Shown piece by piece: positions 1 through 9,948 of a stretch of DNA of 35,138 bases. Positions within the stretch are counted from its first letter, which is position 1; every line of letters begins with the position of its first letter. Location: positions 1 through 35,138 of the forward strand of contig CAYUJW010000004.1 in NCBI GenBank assembly GCA_964445135.1, written 5' to 3'. Origin of the DNA: JACOTV01 sp964445135 (GTDB taxonomy: Bacteria > Patescibacteriota > Microgenomatia > UBA1406 > GWC2-37-13). Under the pieces are notes generated by a model that did no database searches, was not told the origin of the DNA, and saw nothing but the letters and a program-made list of their open reading frames with translations. The translations under genes were made by a program, and so were the position numbers.

Positions 1-1995
<1,995 letters not shown>

Positions 1996-1996
<1 letters not shown>

Positions 1997-2037
1997 CTCT
2001 TTTATTAGTCAAAGTTTTTTAAAAACTATAAAAGAGA
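1996..2037 (-). other. Long hairpin at the 5' boundary of the 23S gene
   Basis: A 9-bp perfect inverted repeat (TCTCTTTTA at 1996-2004, TAAAAGAGA at 2029-2037) encloses a second one (AGTTTTT/AAAAACT, 2013-2027). Together they can form a long AU-rich stem immediately upstream of mature 23S. The position suggests a role in pre-rRNA folding or processing. That role is inferred, not shown. Confidence 0.45.
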
Positions 2038-2141
2038 CATATTTGTTCGTTCATCAATTTACTACAATTGACGAAAAAACCTACACGCTTTGATTTAGTA
2101 AACCTGTAATGTTAAAGTGCCTTCAGTGTTTATTCAGACAC

Positions 2142-2166
2142 CAGATTTATCATTTCCTCAAATCTG
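2142..2166 (-). other. Spacer hairpin between tRNA-Ala and 23S
   Basis: A perfect 7-bp inverted repeat (CAGATTT at 2142-2148, AAATCTG at 2160-2166) lies in the 233-nt spacer between tRNA-Ala and 23S. Nothing else recognisable is in this spacer. It is probably a structural or processing element of the transcribed spacer. Confidence 0.35.
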
Positions 2167-2229
2167 ATATGTGAATGTCACTGCCCGAAATGGTTTGTAC
2201 TCGTCCTTTTTTCGGTCCACCTGATTGTG

Positions 2230-2303
2230 TGGACCTATGGGGACTCGAACCCCAAACCTTCGGAATGCAAATCCGACGCTCTAGCCAATTGAGCTATAGG
2301 CCC
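2230..2303 (-). tRNA. tRNA-Ala (anticodon UGC)
   Basis: Full cloverleaf on the minus strand: acceptor GGGCCTA pairs with TAGGTCC (one G-U), D arm GCTC/GAGC, anticodon loop TTTGCAT giving UGC, T arm TGGGG-TTCGAGT-CCCCA, discriminator A. The 3' CCA is not encoded. tRNA-Ala(UGC) normally sits in the 16S-23S spacer. Here it is upstream of 23S, but no 16S gene lies on its other side. Confidence 0.96.
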
Positions 2304-2604
2304 AGTGCGACAAGATCAATTATTTTAAACGCAAAAAAAACAGCCGTTTTTTTCAACTCCTTCCTGGTTCATAATGTGTAAACACATTCGCACCAGGCAA
2401 TCAATGTTGGAAAATATGGCTGTTAGGATTGCAGGTCTGATGGGATGCATCCAATAGTGCCTAAAATCTCGGCATGACTCATGCGTAAATGATATTGTAA
2501 GTCATGTATCCACAAATATCAATAGGTATTTACACGACACAACATCGGCTAAGCCATTACTCGGCAGTCATCATATATGTATATATATAAGGCAGGGAGA
2601 TCAT
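2304..2604 (-). other. Leader region upstream of tRNA-Ala/23S, with hairpins
   Basis: This ~300-nt stretch should contain the promoter of the tRNA-Ala-23S transcript, but I see no convincing -35/-10 pair. It holds an A7C-loop-GT7 inverted repeat at 2334-2353; a larger hairpin at 2363-2397 (CCTGGT/ACCAGG outer arms, AATGTG/CACATT inner arms, loop TAAA on the plus strand, TTTA on the minus strand); the perfect palindrome GGATGCATCC at 2443-2452; and the 13-nt palindrome GCATGACTCATGC at 2472-2484. The 3' end of a 16S gene (the CCTCC anti-Shine-Dalgarno block) is absent. Confidence 0.4.
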
Positions 2605-2907
2605 TTACTCTTGGTGAGTCTCAGTTGCCTGGTCTGCAAGGAGCGAGTTGATTGAGTGTTGAATCATTGCGGTGTGTGTATGATCAGATGTGACATAGAC
2701 ATATTTTCCCGACACCATCTTTCTCACCAGACCTGCTCGTTCGAGAACTTTCAGATGGCGACTTACGGCAGGTTGGGAGATCTGGTATTCCTGAGCAAGC
2801 GCCCCAACTGACACGGCGCGTCCGCGGGTTCGCGCAAGTATATCTCGTCGTGTCGGGTCTGAAAGCGCAAAATATACGTTATTGAGGGTATTTCGGGTAT
2901 TATCCAT
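2605..2907 (-). CDS. ArsR/SmtB-family winged-helix repressor
   Basis: A 100-residue single-domain DNA-binding protein of usual ArsR length. The N-terminal part has the family signature ALSDPTRRDILA (residues ~14-25). A helix-turn-helix follows (VGALAQEYQISQPAVSRHLKVL, residues ~34-55, with the recognition helix in SQPAVSRHLKVL), then the wing (GLVRKMVSGKYVYVTSD). The metal-binding ELCVCDL motif of ArsR/SmtB sensors is absent, so the ligand is unknown and it may not sense metal. It is transcribed toward the tRNA-Ala/23S operon but separated from it by ~300 nt. A strong sigma70-type promoter lies just upstream. Many members autoregulate, but its target cannot be read from this window. Confidence 0.9.
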   Translation of the reverse strand: MDNTRNTLNNVYFALSDPTRRDILARTRGRAVSVGALAQEYQISQPAVSRHLKVLERAGLVRKMVSGKYVYVTSDHTHTAMIQHSINSLLADQATETHQE

Positions 2908-2921
2908 AACAGAATAGTTAT

Positions 2922-2950
2922 ATGATAGCTGTAACAGTCCAAATTGTCAA
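2922..2950 (-). promoter_or_regulatory. Sigma70-type promoter of the ArsR gene
   Basis: On the minus strand a perfect TTGACA (2950-2945) is followed by a 17-nt spacer and TATCAT (2927-2922), 14 nt before the ATG. The predicted leader is very short. Confidence 0.7.
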
Positions 2951-3449
2951 TATGCATGTAACTTTGCCTGCAGCCCAGGAAATGACTGATTTATGTACAT
3001 ATTTTATGCTGATTCCTAAATACCTACTCCTGCGCACTCAAATATCCACTCGTGAACTTGAAGCGTGCAGTCGGTATATGCTCGAGCTGAACTCGTGATA
3101 GCATGCGCTTGCAAATAGGTAAATAACCAATTACTATAGGTAATGTAATGCGATGAGCTTTGCGCATCGTAGATTCTACCGACAAGCTAAAGCCCGGTGT
3201 CATGCAATACTATTGATTATGTGTGATACAGGTTAATGCCCTAAAAAGTTAGCAAACTGCCATCCACTCTGCTAATTGGTAAATAATTCACATATGGACT
3301 GTTATGTCAGTCTAAAACGCCCCTTTCCAAGCAAAATTTCGGCGAAAATTCCCCCATGTATGACATCGTGTTAATCCGTCGCAAAAATGAGCTTTGGATT
3401 GTCAATATATGACAATGCTTGTATATGGTTCCCCATTTGTAACTTTAAG
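2951..3449. other. Non-coding spacer with an operator-like palindrome
   Basis: About 500 nt without a credible gene on either strand. The clearest element is the perfect inverted repeat ATTGTCA-atata-TGACAAT at 3398-3416, about 60 nt upstream of the pyrE promoter. Its left arm and start of the spacer (ATTGTCAATAT) recur at 2943-2953 over the -35 box of the ArsR gene, so it is a candidate operator. A small hairpin (CGATG/CATCG) lies near 3151-3169. Nothing else is recognisable. Confidence 0.4.
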
Positions 3450-3479
3450 TTGTATATCTGAGAGCCTTGGGCGTATAAT
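3450..3479 (+). promoter_or_regulatory. Probable promoter of pyrE
   Basis: TTGTAT (3450-3455), 18-nt spacer, perfect TATAAT (3474-3479), 16 nt before the ATG at 3496. Confidence 0.55.
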
Positions 3480-3495
3480 GTAGCTGCAATATAGT

Positions 3496-4217
3496 ATGCA
3501 AGATTTAGCGACCATTCTCCAACACGTACAAGCCGTAATATCTGACGATCATTTTGTATATACCTCTGGAAAGCATGGAAGTGTGTACGTTAACAAGGAT
3601 AAAATATNNNNNNNNNNAGGCCAAGCGCTGAGGTGGGCGTTGTAGTTGCCCACCGCGCCATTCATCTTGGCTTTCATGGGCACACTGGCAATTTTTTCAC
3701 GGGTGCAGCGCAAGCGAACCACCACGTTGGCCAACTCTTTGCCGAAAAATTTGCCGTACTGAATCCACAAGTTGTAGTGGGACCAGCAATAGGCGGCATT
3801 ATTCTTGCGCAATGGACCGCCTTTCATTTATCTGAAATGTTGGGCCACGAGGTTCTTGGGGTGTATACCGAGAAGGACGAACAGAAAAACCAAGTGTTTA
3901 CTCGTGGATATGATCAGCTTGTTAAGGATCAAGATGTTGTATTGGTCGAGGACCTTACCACGACGGGCGGATCACTTCAAAAGGTTGTAGCAAGCGTAAA
4001 AGCTGCCGGAGGATCGATCCTTGGAACTTGTGCCATGGTAAATCGCAATCCACAAGGCGTGACAAGTCAAATACTTGGATTTCCATTCGATCAACTCATG
4101 ATACTACCCGTTGATGCATACGAAGCAGATAGCTGTCCACTGTGTGCTCGACAAATCCCCATCAACACGACCGTCGGGCACGGCGCAAAGTACCTAAAGA
4201 GTGCCAAATCTGCTTAA
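3496..4217 (+). CDS. pyrE: Orotate phosphoribosyltransferase, interrupted by an assembly gap
   Basis: OPRTase makes orotidine-5'-phosphate from orotate and PRPP in de novo pyrimidine synthesis. The start at 3496 gives MQDLATILQHVQAV and then HFVYTSGKHGSVYVNKDKI, the family's N-terminal substrate-binding segment. The frame runs into 10 Ns at 3608-3617. The genuine gene resumes near 3723 with VGQLFAEKFAVLNPQVVVGP, then the PRPP-binding motif DVVLVEDLTTTGGS and a C-terminal CPLC...INTTVGHGAKYL tail. The frames before and after the gap differ, as expected when 10 Ns are a placeholder. The bases at 3618 to ~3722 do not fit pyrE and look like a foreign purB piece in antisense, so the real gene is probably ~205-210 codons with only a few missing. 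The stop precedes the ppsA ATG by 61 nt. Assignment is firm; the central sequence is unreliable. Confidence 0.85.
3608..3617. other. Assembly gap (10 Ns)
   Basis: A run of ten Ns, a typical fixed-size scaffold placeholder. True length and content are unknown. It falls inside pyrE after codon 37. Confidence 0.99.
3618..3743 (-). pseudogene. Fragment of adenylosuccinate lyase (purB), probable misassembly
   Basis: On the minus strand this encodes GKELANVVVRLR, then KAKMNGAVGNYNAHLSAWP, which is the highly conserved GKxNGAVGNYNAHLxAxP active-site region of PurB. The reading frame is intact for ~42 codons. It starts exactly at the gap and ends in a ~20-nt stretch (3723-3743) that also fits pyrE on the other strand (HVGQLFA). 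It is most simply explained as a contig end wrongly joined through a short chance match, perhaps from another organism; the wording is closest to proteobacterial PurB as I recall it. It should not be read as a gene of this genome. Confidence 0.7.
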
Positions 4218-4266
4218 ACTGAGCTCCCTCACACATCTCTCATTGATTATCCAACAAGATGTTTTG

Positions 4267-4272
4267 TATAGT
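4267..4272 (+). promoter_or_regulatory. -10 box immediately upstream of ppsA
   Basis: TATAGT, 6 nt before the ATG at 4279 and downstream of the pyrE stop. This supports an internal promoter and the 4279 start rather than the GTG at 4201. Confidence 0.45.
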
Positions 4273-4278
4273 GAATGT

Positions 4279-6639
4279 ATGAAACAAAATCAGTATGTCC
4301 TGTGGTTTGAGCAGGTAGATAAGCATGATGTAGGCGTGGTTGGAGGGAAAGGTGCGAACCTGGGCGAGATGACAAACGCTCATTTCCCAATTCCCTATGG
4401 GTTTATTACAACTTCACACGCCTATTTTACTTTTGTGCAAGAGTCAAACCTCATGCCAAAGATGCGCGAGTTTTTCAGTGTGGTCAATTACGAAAACCCT
4501 CATGAATTGCAGCAGGTGTCTCAACATGTCCAGCAGCTTATTCTATCGGCCCCCATGCCGCGAGCTGTCGAAAAAACCATATTACAGTACTATCACCAGC
4601 TCTTTGCAAAAGAACAGGAGTACATGAGTGGGAAAAAACGTTTTGTGCACCGCGCCAAAAGTGCGCTTATGGGGCTGCCAACGGTTGCTGTTCGCTCATC
4701 CGCGACGGCTGAGGATTTGCCAGGCGCCTCATTTGCTGGCCAGCAAGAGACCTATCTAAATGTGAAAGGTGACACTCAGATTTTGAGAAAAGTCAAAGAA
4801 TGTTGGGCATCTTTATTCACCGAACGTGCGATTTATTACCGTAATTCACAGGGATTTGATCATTTTAAGGTTGGTTTGGCCGCGGTCGTACAGCGAATGG
4901 TTGCTTCTGAAAAATCAGGTATTGCCTTTAGTGTGGACCCCATTACTGGGGATCGGCAAAAAATCGTGATTGAGGCGATATATGGTCTGGGTGAGTATAT
5001 TGTCCAGGGCAAGGTCACGCCAGATCACTATGAGGTAGACAAACGTTCATTTGTGATTACTGCAAAAGAGCCAAAACGCCAGACTGTGAAATTTGTGCGT
5101 TCTGGGCGTGGGAATAAAGAAGTGAAGCTGTCTGCCAAAGAAGGAAATCATCTCAAGCTCAGCGATCAGGAAATTATTAAAGTTGCCATGAGCGTGAAAG
5201 ATATTGAGACACACTACTATTTTCCCCAAGACATCGAATGGGCAATCGAGAAAAATAACGTATACATTGTGCAATCGCGCCCAATCACCACGCTTACGAC
5301 TGCCCAAGAGAAGATGGATGGCACCGCGGCAGATGATAATGTTGTCGTGCAATCATTGATGACTGAGTCGTCTATTCGTCCAGTTGTAATTGGCGCCCCC
5401 GCTTCGCCAGGAATTGCGGTAGGCCCCGTGCAAATCATCCACTCCCCCCGTGAGATTGGCCGAATTCATACGGGTGATATATTGGTTGCTCCTCAGACAA
5501 ACCCCGATTATGTACCTGCAATGAAAAAAGCAAGTGCGATCGTCACTGAAAAGGGTGGTCGAACTTCACATGCCGCAATCGTGTCTCGTGAACTTGGTAT
5601 TCCGGCCGTAGTTGGCGCCGAGGGAGCTACTCATTTGCTTCGAAATGGACAAGTGGTTAGTGTGAATGGACAAACCGGCGAGGTATTTAAAGGAAGTGTT
5701 CTTGCCCCATCAAAGGCTCCAGAACATGACCATGCCGCACGCCGACTCCATACAAAAACAAAAGTGTATGTCAATCTGGCCGAACCCGAGCAAGCGGCAG
5801 CTGTGTCAAAGCTTGATGTTGATGGAATCGGACTGCTTCGCGCGGAGTTTATGATCGCAGGATTAGGAACACATCCACGCGAGTACATTGCTCGAGGTAA
5901 AAAACATGAGTTTGTCAACCATTTAGTTTCGAATTTAACGACATTTACCAAGGCGTTTAATCCCCGCCCCATCATTTATCGCGCCACTGACTTTAAGACA
6001 AATGAATATCGTCACTTAAAGGGCGGCGAAAAATATGAGCCAAAAGAAGAAAATCCAATGATTGGCTTTCGCGGTGCGAGTCGATATATCGCTGACCCTG
6101 AAGTATTTGGATTGGAGCTTGAAGCACTTCGTGAGCTTTGGCATAAGGGTCATCAGAATATTCATCTGATGATTCCGTTTGTAAGACGACCTTGGGAGCT
6201 TATCAAAATCAAGGAGTATGTGCAGCAGTATGGATTGCTTGATTTGAAGGGCTTCCGCCTTCTGATTATGATCGAGGTTCCGGCAGCAGCGCTTGAGCTT
6301 GAGTCATTTCTCAAAATTGGAGTTGATGGAGTATCAATTGGCACAAACGACTTAACCATGATGTTGCTTGGGGTCGACCGAGATAATGAAAAAGTGGCGC
6401 CGATTTATGATGAACGGTGCGCGCCAGTTGTTGCGATGCTTGAGCACATTGTCAAAACGTGCACCGCATATGGTGTAACTAGCTCAATATGTGGACAAGC
6501 AGCGTCTGACTACCCAGAGCTTGTTGAACGATTGGTGTCGCTTGGAATAACGAGCGTCTCAATTAATCCGGATGTCGTTGATAAAACACGAAAGCAAATT
6601 TATGAAATTGAGCGTGGGTTGCTTCGCAAAACGGTGTAA
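4279..6639 (+). CDS. ppsA: Phosphoenolpyruvate synthase
   Basis: 786 residues (E. coli PpsA has 792). PEP synthase converts pyruvate, ATP and water to PEP, AMP and phosphate, the gluconeogenic entry step. Domains in order: an N-terminal ATP-grasp-like nucleotide-binding domain with VGGKGANLGEM near residue 22 and TVAVRSSATAEDLPGASFAGQ near 140; the swivelling phosphohistidine domain with GGRTSHAAIVSRELGIPAVVG, its catalytic His about residue 431; and a C-terminal TIM-barrel PEP/pyruvate domain ending in the ICGQAASDYPE active-site segment and SINPDVVDKTRK. An upstream GTG at 4201 would overlap pyrE and add 26 residues foreign to the family, so the ATG at 4279 is chosen. eno follows 24 nt downstream, and enolase acts directly next to PEP in glycolysis/gluconeogenesis. 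Confidence 0.96.
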   Translation: MKQNQYVLWFEQVDKHDVGVVGGKGANLGEMTNAHFPIPYGFITTSHAYFTFVQESNLMPKMREFFSVVNYENPHELQQVSQHVQQLILSAPMPRAVEKTILQYYHQLFAKEQEYMSGKKRFVHRAKSALMGLPTVAVRSSATAEDLPGASFAGQQETYLNVKGDTQILRKVKECWASLFTERAIYYRNSQGFDHFKVGLAAVVQRMVASEKSGIAFSVDPITGDRQKIVIEAIYGLGEYIVQGKVTPDHYEVDKRSFVITAKEPKRQTVKFVRSGRGNKEVKLSAKEGNHLKLSDQEIIKVAMSVKDIETHYYFPQDIEWAIEKNNVYIVQSRPITTLTTAQEKMDGTAADDNVVVQSLMTESSIRPVVIGAPASPGIAVGPVQIIHSPREIGRIHTGDILVAPQTNPDYVPAMKKASAIVTEKGGRTSHAAIVSRELGIPAVVGAEGATHLLRNGQVVSVNGQTGEVFKGSVLAPSKAPEHDHAARRLHTKTKVYVNLAEPEQAAAVSKLDVDGIGLLRAEFMIAGLGTHPREYIARGKKHEFVNHLVSNLTTFTKAFNPRPIIYRATDFKTNEYRHLKGGEKYEPKEENPMIGFRGASRYIADPEVFGLELEALRELWHKGHQNIHLMIPFVRRPWELIKIKEYVQQYGLLDLKGFRLLIMIEVPAAALELESFLKIGVDGVSIGTNDLTMMLLGVDRDNEKVAPIYDERCAPVVAMLEHIVKTCTAYGVTSSICGQAASDYPELVERLVSLGITSVSINPDVVDKTRKQIYEIERGLLRKTV

Positions 6640-6663
6640 AAGGCGGCTTACGCACAACACATT

Positions 6664-7941
6664 ATGGCTGTTACTGTCACAAAAATAATTGCATACGAGA
6701 TACTTGATTCACGTGGATTTCCAACTATCGAGGCTCGCATGAGTTTATCTGATGGGCATGAAGTGGAAACGTCCATTCCATCGGGAACGTCAATTGGTAA
6801 ATATGAAGCGCTTGAGCTTCGTGACGGAGATGAGACCCGCTTTAGAGGAATGGGTGTGCTTCGCGCAATCGATATAATTAACACGGTTATTGCACCAAAG
6901 CTCGTGGGTATTGACCCGGCGCGCCAAGTTGACGTTGATCGTTGGCTCATTACGGCTGATGGGACATCAAACAAAAGCAAGCTCGGCGCAAATTCAGTTC
7001 TCGCAGTCTCTCAGCTTTTCTTAAAAGCTGGCGCATATGAACAGGCAGTGCCGGCATTTTATTATATAAATAAGCTGTACGAGCAACTGTTTGGTAAATA
7101 TATTACGATCGAAAAGATCCCAACGCCGATTTTCAACATCATAAACGGCGGCAAACATGCGAACAACACACTCCAGTTTCAGGAGTTTCAGATCATCCCC
7201 TCTTCTTCGCTGAAGTTTGAAGATGCCCTGCGACTGGGTACCGAGGTGTTTCACGAATTAAAAGATGTGCTGTTGTACCGCAATGCAAACATTTCAGTTG
7301 GAGAAGAAGGCGGCTTTGCCCCCAACTTAAGCACTAACATTGATGCAATCGAGCTATTGTCTGAGACTCTTGGCAAACGCCACCTGAAGCTTGGACTCGA
7401 TGTCTTTTTAGGACTCGATTTCGCGTGCGGGTACTATTTTCAAGATGGGAAGTTTCATGTAAAAGACAAACCCCAACCGATGGATCGAGAGGAGTATATG
7501 GAATATTTACTCCATTTGATGAGCGCTTACCCCTTTTTATTGATTGAAGACCCGCTCATGGAAGACGATTATAGTGGGTGGACGGCGCTCTTGTCCAAAA
7601 TGGACAGCGGAATCTATTTGGTTGGAGACGACTTGCTAACGACCAACAAAGAGCGCCTGGCCCGCGCAATAACAGAGAAAGCGTGTACAACCATTCTTAT
7701 TAAACCAAACCAAATTGGCACCATCACGGAAACATTAGAAGTGGTCAATCTGGCGCGGGAAAATAATATTAACTATATTGTTTCCCATCGCTCAGGCGAG
7801 ACAAATGATGATTTTATTGCTGATTTGGGTGTGGGAGTGCAGGCAGATTTTGTGAAGTTTGGCGCCCCATCACGCGGCGAGCGCGTGGCTAAGTACAATC
7901 GACTTCTCAAGCTCGTCTATCAAGATTTGAAAGGTCGCTAA
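6664..7941 (+). CDS. eno: Enolase
   Basis: 425 residues, normal for bacterial enolase, which interconverts 2-phosphoglycerate and PEP. The N-terminal domain opens with ILDSRGFPTIEARM and has the mobile loop SGTSIGKYEALELRD (usually SGASTG), then KLGANSVLAVS. The barrel domain carries INGGKHANN, catalytic Glu in VGEEGGFAP (E215; GDEGG is commoner), and the Mg ligands in LGLDVFLG, LIEDPLMEDD and VGDDLLTTN. Catalytic Lys is in ILIKPNQIGT (K347), followed by SHRSGETNDDFIADL and GAPSRGERVAKYN. All catalytic residues are present. It sits 24 nt after ppsA on the same strand and is probably co-transcribed. An inverted repeat overlapping the stop (GTCGC/GCGAC, ~7934-7951) could be a weak terminator. 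Confidence 0.97.
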   Translation: MAVTVTKIIAYEILDSRGFPTIEARMSLSDGHEVETSIPSGTSIGKYEALELRDGDETRFRGMGVLRAIDIINTVIAPKLVGIDPARQVDVDRWLITADGTSNKSKLGANSVLAVSQLFLKAGAYEQAVPAFYYINKLYEQLFGKYITIEKIPTPIFNIINGGKHANNTLQFQEFQIIPSSSLKFEDALRLGTEVFHELKDVLLYRNANISVGEEGGFAPNLSTNIDAIELLSETLGKRHLKLGLDVFLGLDFACGYYFQDGKFHVKDKPQPMDREEYMEYLLHLMSAYPFLLIEDPLMEDDYSGWTALLSKMDSGIYLVGDDLLTTNKERLARAITEKACTTILIKPNQIGTITETLEVVNLARENNINYIVSHRSGETNDDFIADLGVGVQADFVKFGAPSRGERVAKYNRLLKLVYQDLKGR

Positions 7942-7962
7942 CACGTGCGACAGGTTTTCGTG

Positions 7963-7968
7963 TACACT
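7963..7968 (+). promoter_or_regulatory. -10 box for ruvA
   Basis: TACACT ends 7 nt before the ruvA ATG. No ribosome binding site is visible. The spacing suggests a near-leaderless transcript. Confidence 0.4.
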
Positions 7969-7975
7969 GTTTGGC

Positions 7976-8551
7976 ATGATTGGAAAAGTGAAAGGAACGC
8001 TTGTTGAGGTTCAAGGAAATGTTGGTCTTGTTGAGACTCAGATGGGTATAGCGTATGAAATCTTGCTTACCCCACGTGCCTTGGCCAGCCCGATTGGTAC
8101 AGCTTTCGATATTCATACCCATTTGCAAGTCAAGGAAGATTCGCATACGTTGTTTGGATTTGATGATTATTCACAGAAAGTGTTGTTTAAACTGCTGATT
8201 GGTGTCTCAGGTGTTGGTCCAAAAAGTGCGTTTGGAATTGTATCCTTTTCATCTGCCACGTCAATAATTGCAGCAATTCGAGACAGCGACACGGCATACT
8301 TCTCACGAATGCCAGGGGTGGGTAAAAAAACTGCGATGAAGATTATTGTTGAGCTCTCCTCCAAACTCAAAGGCGCAATTGACGAATCAAAGCTATTTAT
8401 TACCGATGACACAAAGATTGTGCTTGACGCGTTGGTTTCTTTGGGATATCCGGCGGCAGAAGCCCGAAGCATCGTCAATGGCTTGCCAAGCACCATGTCA
8501 GTTGAACAAATGATCACTGAGGCATTGAAACAGAGCGGGAGCGCAAAATAA
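7976..8551 (+). CDS. ruvA: Holliday junction branch-migration complex, DNA-binding subunit RuvA
   Basis: 191 residues, full family length. RuvA tetramers bind four-way junctions and load RuvB rings for branch migration in recombinational repair. The N-terminal OB fold begins MIGKVKGTLVEVQGNVGLVET. The two HhH motifs are in the middle (LLIGVSGVGPKSAFGIVS near residue 71 and SRMPGVGKKTAMKIIVEL near 107). The C-terminal RuvB-contacting three-helix domain follows a linker (ALVSLGYPAAEARSIV). ruvB starts 5 nt after the stop, so the two are co-transcribed. No ruvC is in the window. Confidence 0.96.
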   Translation: MIGKVKGTLVEVQGNVGLVETQMGIAYEILLTPRALASPIGTAFDIHTHLQVKEDSHTLFGFDDYSQKVLFKLLIGVSGVGPKSAFGIVSFSSATSIIAAIRDSDTAYFSRMPGVGKKTAMKIIVELSSKLKGAIDESKLFITDDTKIVLDALVSLGYPAAEARSIVNGLPSTMSVEQMITEALKQSGSAK

Positions 8552-8556
8552 CACCT

Positions 8557-9537
8557 ATGATAGACACAAGTACCCAACTTCTCCGGCCACACAGTTTAGA
8601 AAACTACATTGGTCAGCAAAATGCGGTAAATACGCTTCGGGTATTTATTGAGGCAGTTAAGAGCAAGGGTCAGCCATCAGAGCATATATTGCTTTACGGA
8701 CCTCCTGGAATCGGAAAGACGACACTCGCAAATATTATTGCGCATGAGCTTGAGGGTGAGATAAAGGTGACCTCAGGTCCGGTCATCCAAAAAACCGGCG
8801 ATCTGGCGGCAATCTTGACAAATTTGAAAGATAACGACGTGCTCTTTATTGACGAAATTCACCGTCTTCCGAAGGCAGTTGAAGAGATGCTGTATCCCGT
8901 GATGGAAGACTATTTTCTAGACATCATCATTGGTAAGGGGCCTTCAGCTCGTACAGTGCGCTTGCCCGTGCCTCGTATAACTATTGTTGGGGCAACCACT
9001 CGCTTTGCCATGCTTTCTGCTCCACTTCGTGATCGATTTGGGTTGGTGCTTCGCTTGGATTTTTATACAGAGAGCGATATGATCGAGATTATTATGCGCT
9101 CCGCCGCCTTGCTTTCCCTTCCTCTTGAAAAGAAGCATGCGCGTGAGATCGCACTTCGTGCCCGAAGGACACCGCGCTTGGCAAATCGCATACTCAAACG
9201 TGCGCACGACATGTTGCTTGTGCAAAAGATAACAGCATTTTCAGATACGCTATTTGACCAACTTTTTGAATTGCTGGAGCTTGATGCATTTGGGCTTTCA
9301 GAAATTGATCGCCAATATATGCGTGTTATTGCAGATAAGTTCCAGAATAACCCAGTTGGTATCGAAACAATTGCATCGGCATTATCTGAGGACAAACAGA
9401 CAATCGAGGAGTTTATTGAGCCGTATTTGTTGCAAATGGGCTTTTTACGAAAAACACCCCGAGGACGCACTATCACGCCACGTGCCCTCTCACACTTACA
9501 TATCGTAAATAGCGACCTACAAGAAGCGCTTATTTGA
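8557..9537 (+). CDS. ruvB: Holliday junction branch-migration ATPase RuvB
   Basis: 326 residues. This hexameric AAA+ motor pulls DNA arms through the RuvA-bound junction. It opens with LRPHSLENYIGQQNAVNTLR. Walker A is LLYGPPGIGKTTLANIIAHE (residues ~47-66), Walker B is VLFIDEIHRLPKAVEEMLYP, sensor 1 is TIVGATTRFAML and the arginine-finger region is APLRDRFGLVLRL. The C-terminal winged helix includes ALSEDKQTIEEFIEPYLLQMGFL and RTPRGRT-like KTPRGRTITP. All ATPase motifs are intact. The stop codon lies inside the extended -10 of the downstream tRNA-Leu promoter. Confidence 0.97.
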   Translation: MIDTSTQLLRPHSLENYIGQQNAVNTLRVFIEAVKSKGQPSEHILLYGPPGIGKTTLANIIAHELEGEIKVTSGPVIQKTGDLAAILTNLKDNDVLFIDEIHRLPKAVEEMLYPVMEDYFLDIIIGKGPSARTVRLPVPRITIVGATTRFAMLSAPLRDRFGLVLRLDFYTESDMIEIIMRSAALLSLPLEKKHAREIALRARRTPRLANRILKRAHDMLLVQKITAFSDTLFDQLFELLELDAFGLSEIDRQYMRVIADKFQNNPVGIETIASALSEDKQTIEEFIEPYLLQMGFLRKTPRGRTITPRALSHLHIVNSDLQEALI

Positions 9538-9543
9538 TATAAT
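9535..9543 (+). promoter_or_regulatory. Extended -10 promoter of tRNA-Leu(GAG)
   Basis: TGATATAAT, an extended -10 with a perfect TATAAT (9538-9543), overlapping the ruvB stop codon and 41 nt before the mature tRNA. The -35 is not clear. Confidence 0.6.
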
Positions 9544-9584
9544 GACACCAGCCTGATTGGAAAGAGAAAGAATTTTGTGGGAGT

Positions 9585-9666
9585 GTCGGAGTGGCGGAAC
9601 TGGCAGACGCGCACGCTTGAGGGGCGTGTGAGGCAACTCGTGGAGGTTCAAGTCCTCTCTCCGACA
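9585..9666 (+). tRNA. tRNA-Leu (anticodon GAG)
   Basis: A class II tRNA of 82 nt. Acceptor GTCGGAG pairs with CTCCGAC; anticodon stem CACGC/GCGTG holds the loop TTGAGGG giving GAG; a long variable arm (GAGGCAACTC) follows, then T loop TTCAAGT and discriminator A. CCA is not encoded. Its last four bases begin the direct repeat that flanks the island. Confidence 0.95.
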
Positions 9667-9831
9667 CCCACTTAGTTTTCACAGCTGCTCGTTCGGATCG
9701 TGGCCACGCTCCAGGCGGCTCAAAATCTCATAGTCCTGATCGTTCAACTCATGCTCAGGCAGTATTCCCCAGCTCGTTTTGAGCTTATCTGTTACCTCAA
9801 TGGTGGCAGCCGTTGCCAAATCATCAATCAT
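9663..9831. repeat. Island-flanking direct repeat, left copy
   Basis: About 169 bp aligned to 16573-16741 with only six mismatches (~96% by eye). It starts in the last bases of tRNA-Leu (GACACCCACTTAG) and runs through the 3' part of a minus-strand gene. Beyond 9831 identity falls abruptly to ~63%. Confidence 0.85.
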
Positions 9832-9903
9832 CGTTCGTAGCGGCAACACGCAATATTCCATGACCTGAGAGTTCAGCCGCCCTCCACCTGATTCGTGAAG
9901 CAT
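9679..9903 (-). pseudogene. Truncated copy of the unknown 215-aa protein at 16589-17236
   Basis: 74 codons, matching the last ~70 residues of the downstream protein (IDDLATAATIEVTD, then TSWGILPEHELNDQD and SRLERGHDPNE). About 140 N-terminal codons are missing. A start codon is kept, and a -10-like TATACT sits 7 nt before the ATG, matching the promoter position of the full gene. The reading frame is open, so a small protein could still be made, but it is most simply a deletion remnant created when the island arrived. Function of the family is unknown to me. Confidence 0.75.
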
Positions 9904-9948
9904 AGCACTTAGTATAGCGCACTCATTATTGTGATATAGTGTTAAAAT

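Noticed and set aside
3549..3827. Minus-strand frame of 92 codons across the gap, read as a gene
   Set aside because: Only its middle is purB-like; the rest is antisense pyrE and it spans Ns. It is a product of a probable misjoin.
4201..4278. GTG start for ppsA at 4201
   Set aside because: Overlaps the pyrE end, adds 26 non-family residues, and a -10 box lies between it and the ATG at 4279.
7934..7951. Strong terminator after eno
   Set aside because: The GTCGC/GCGAC repeat is only 5 bp, contains the stop codon and has a short T run; too weak to list as a terminator.
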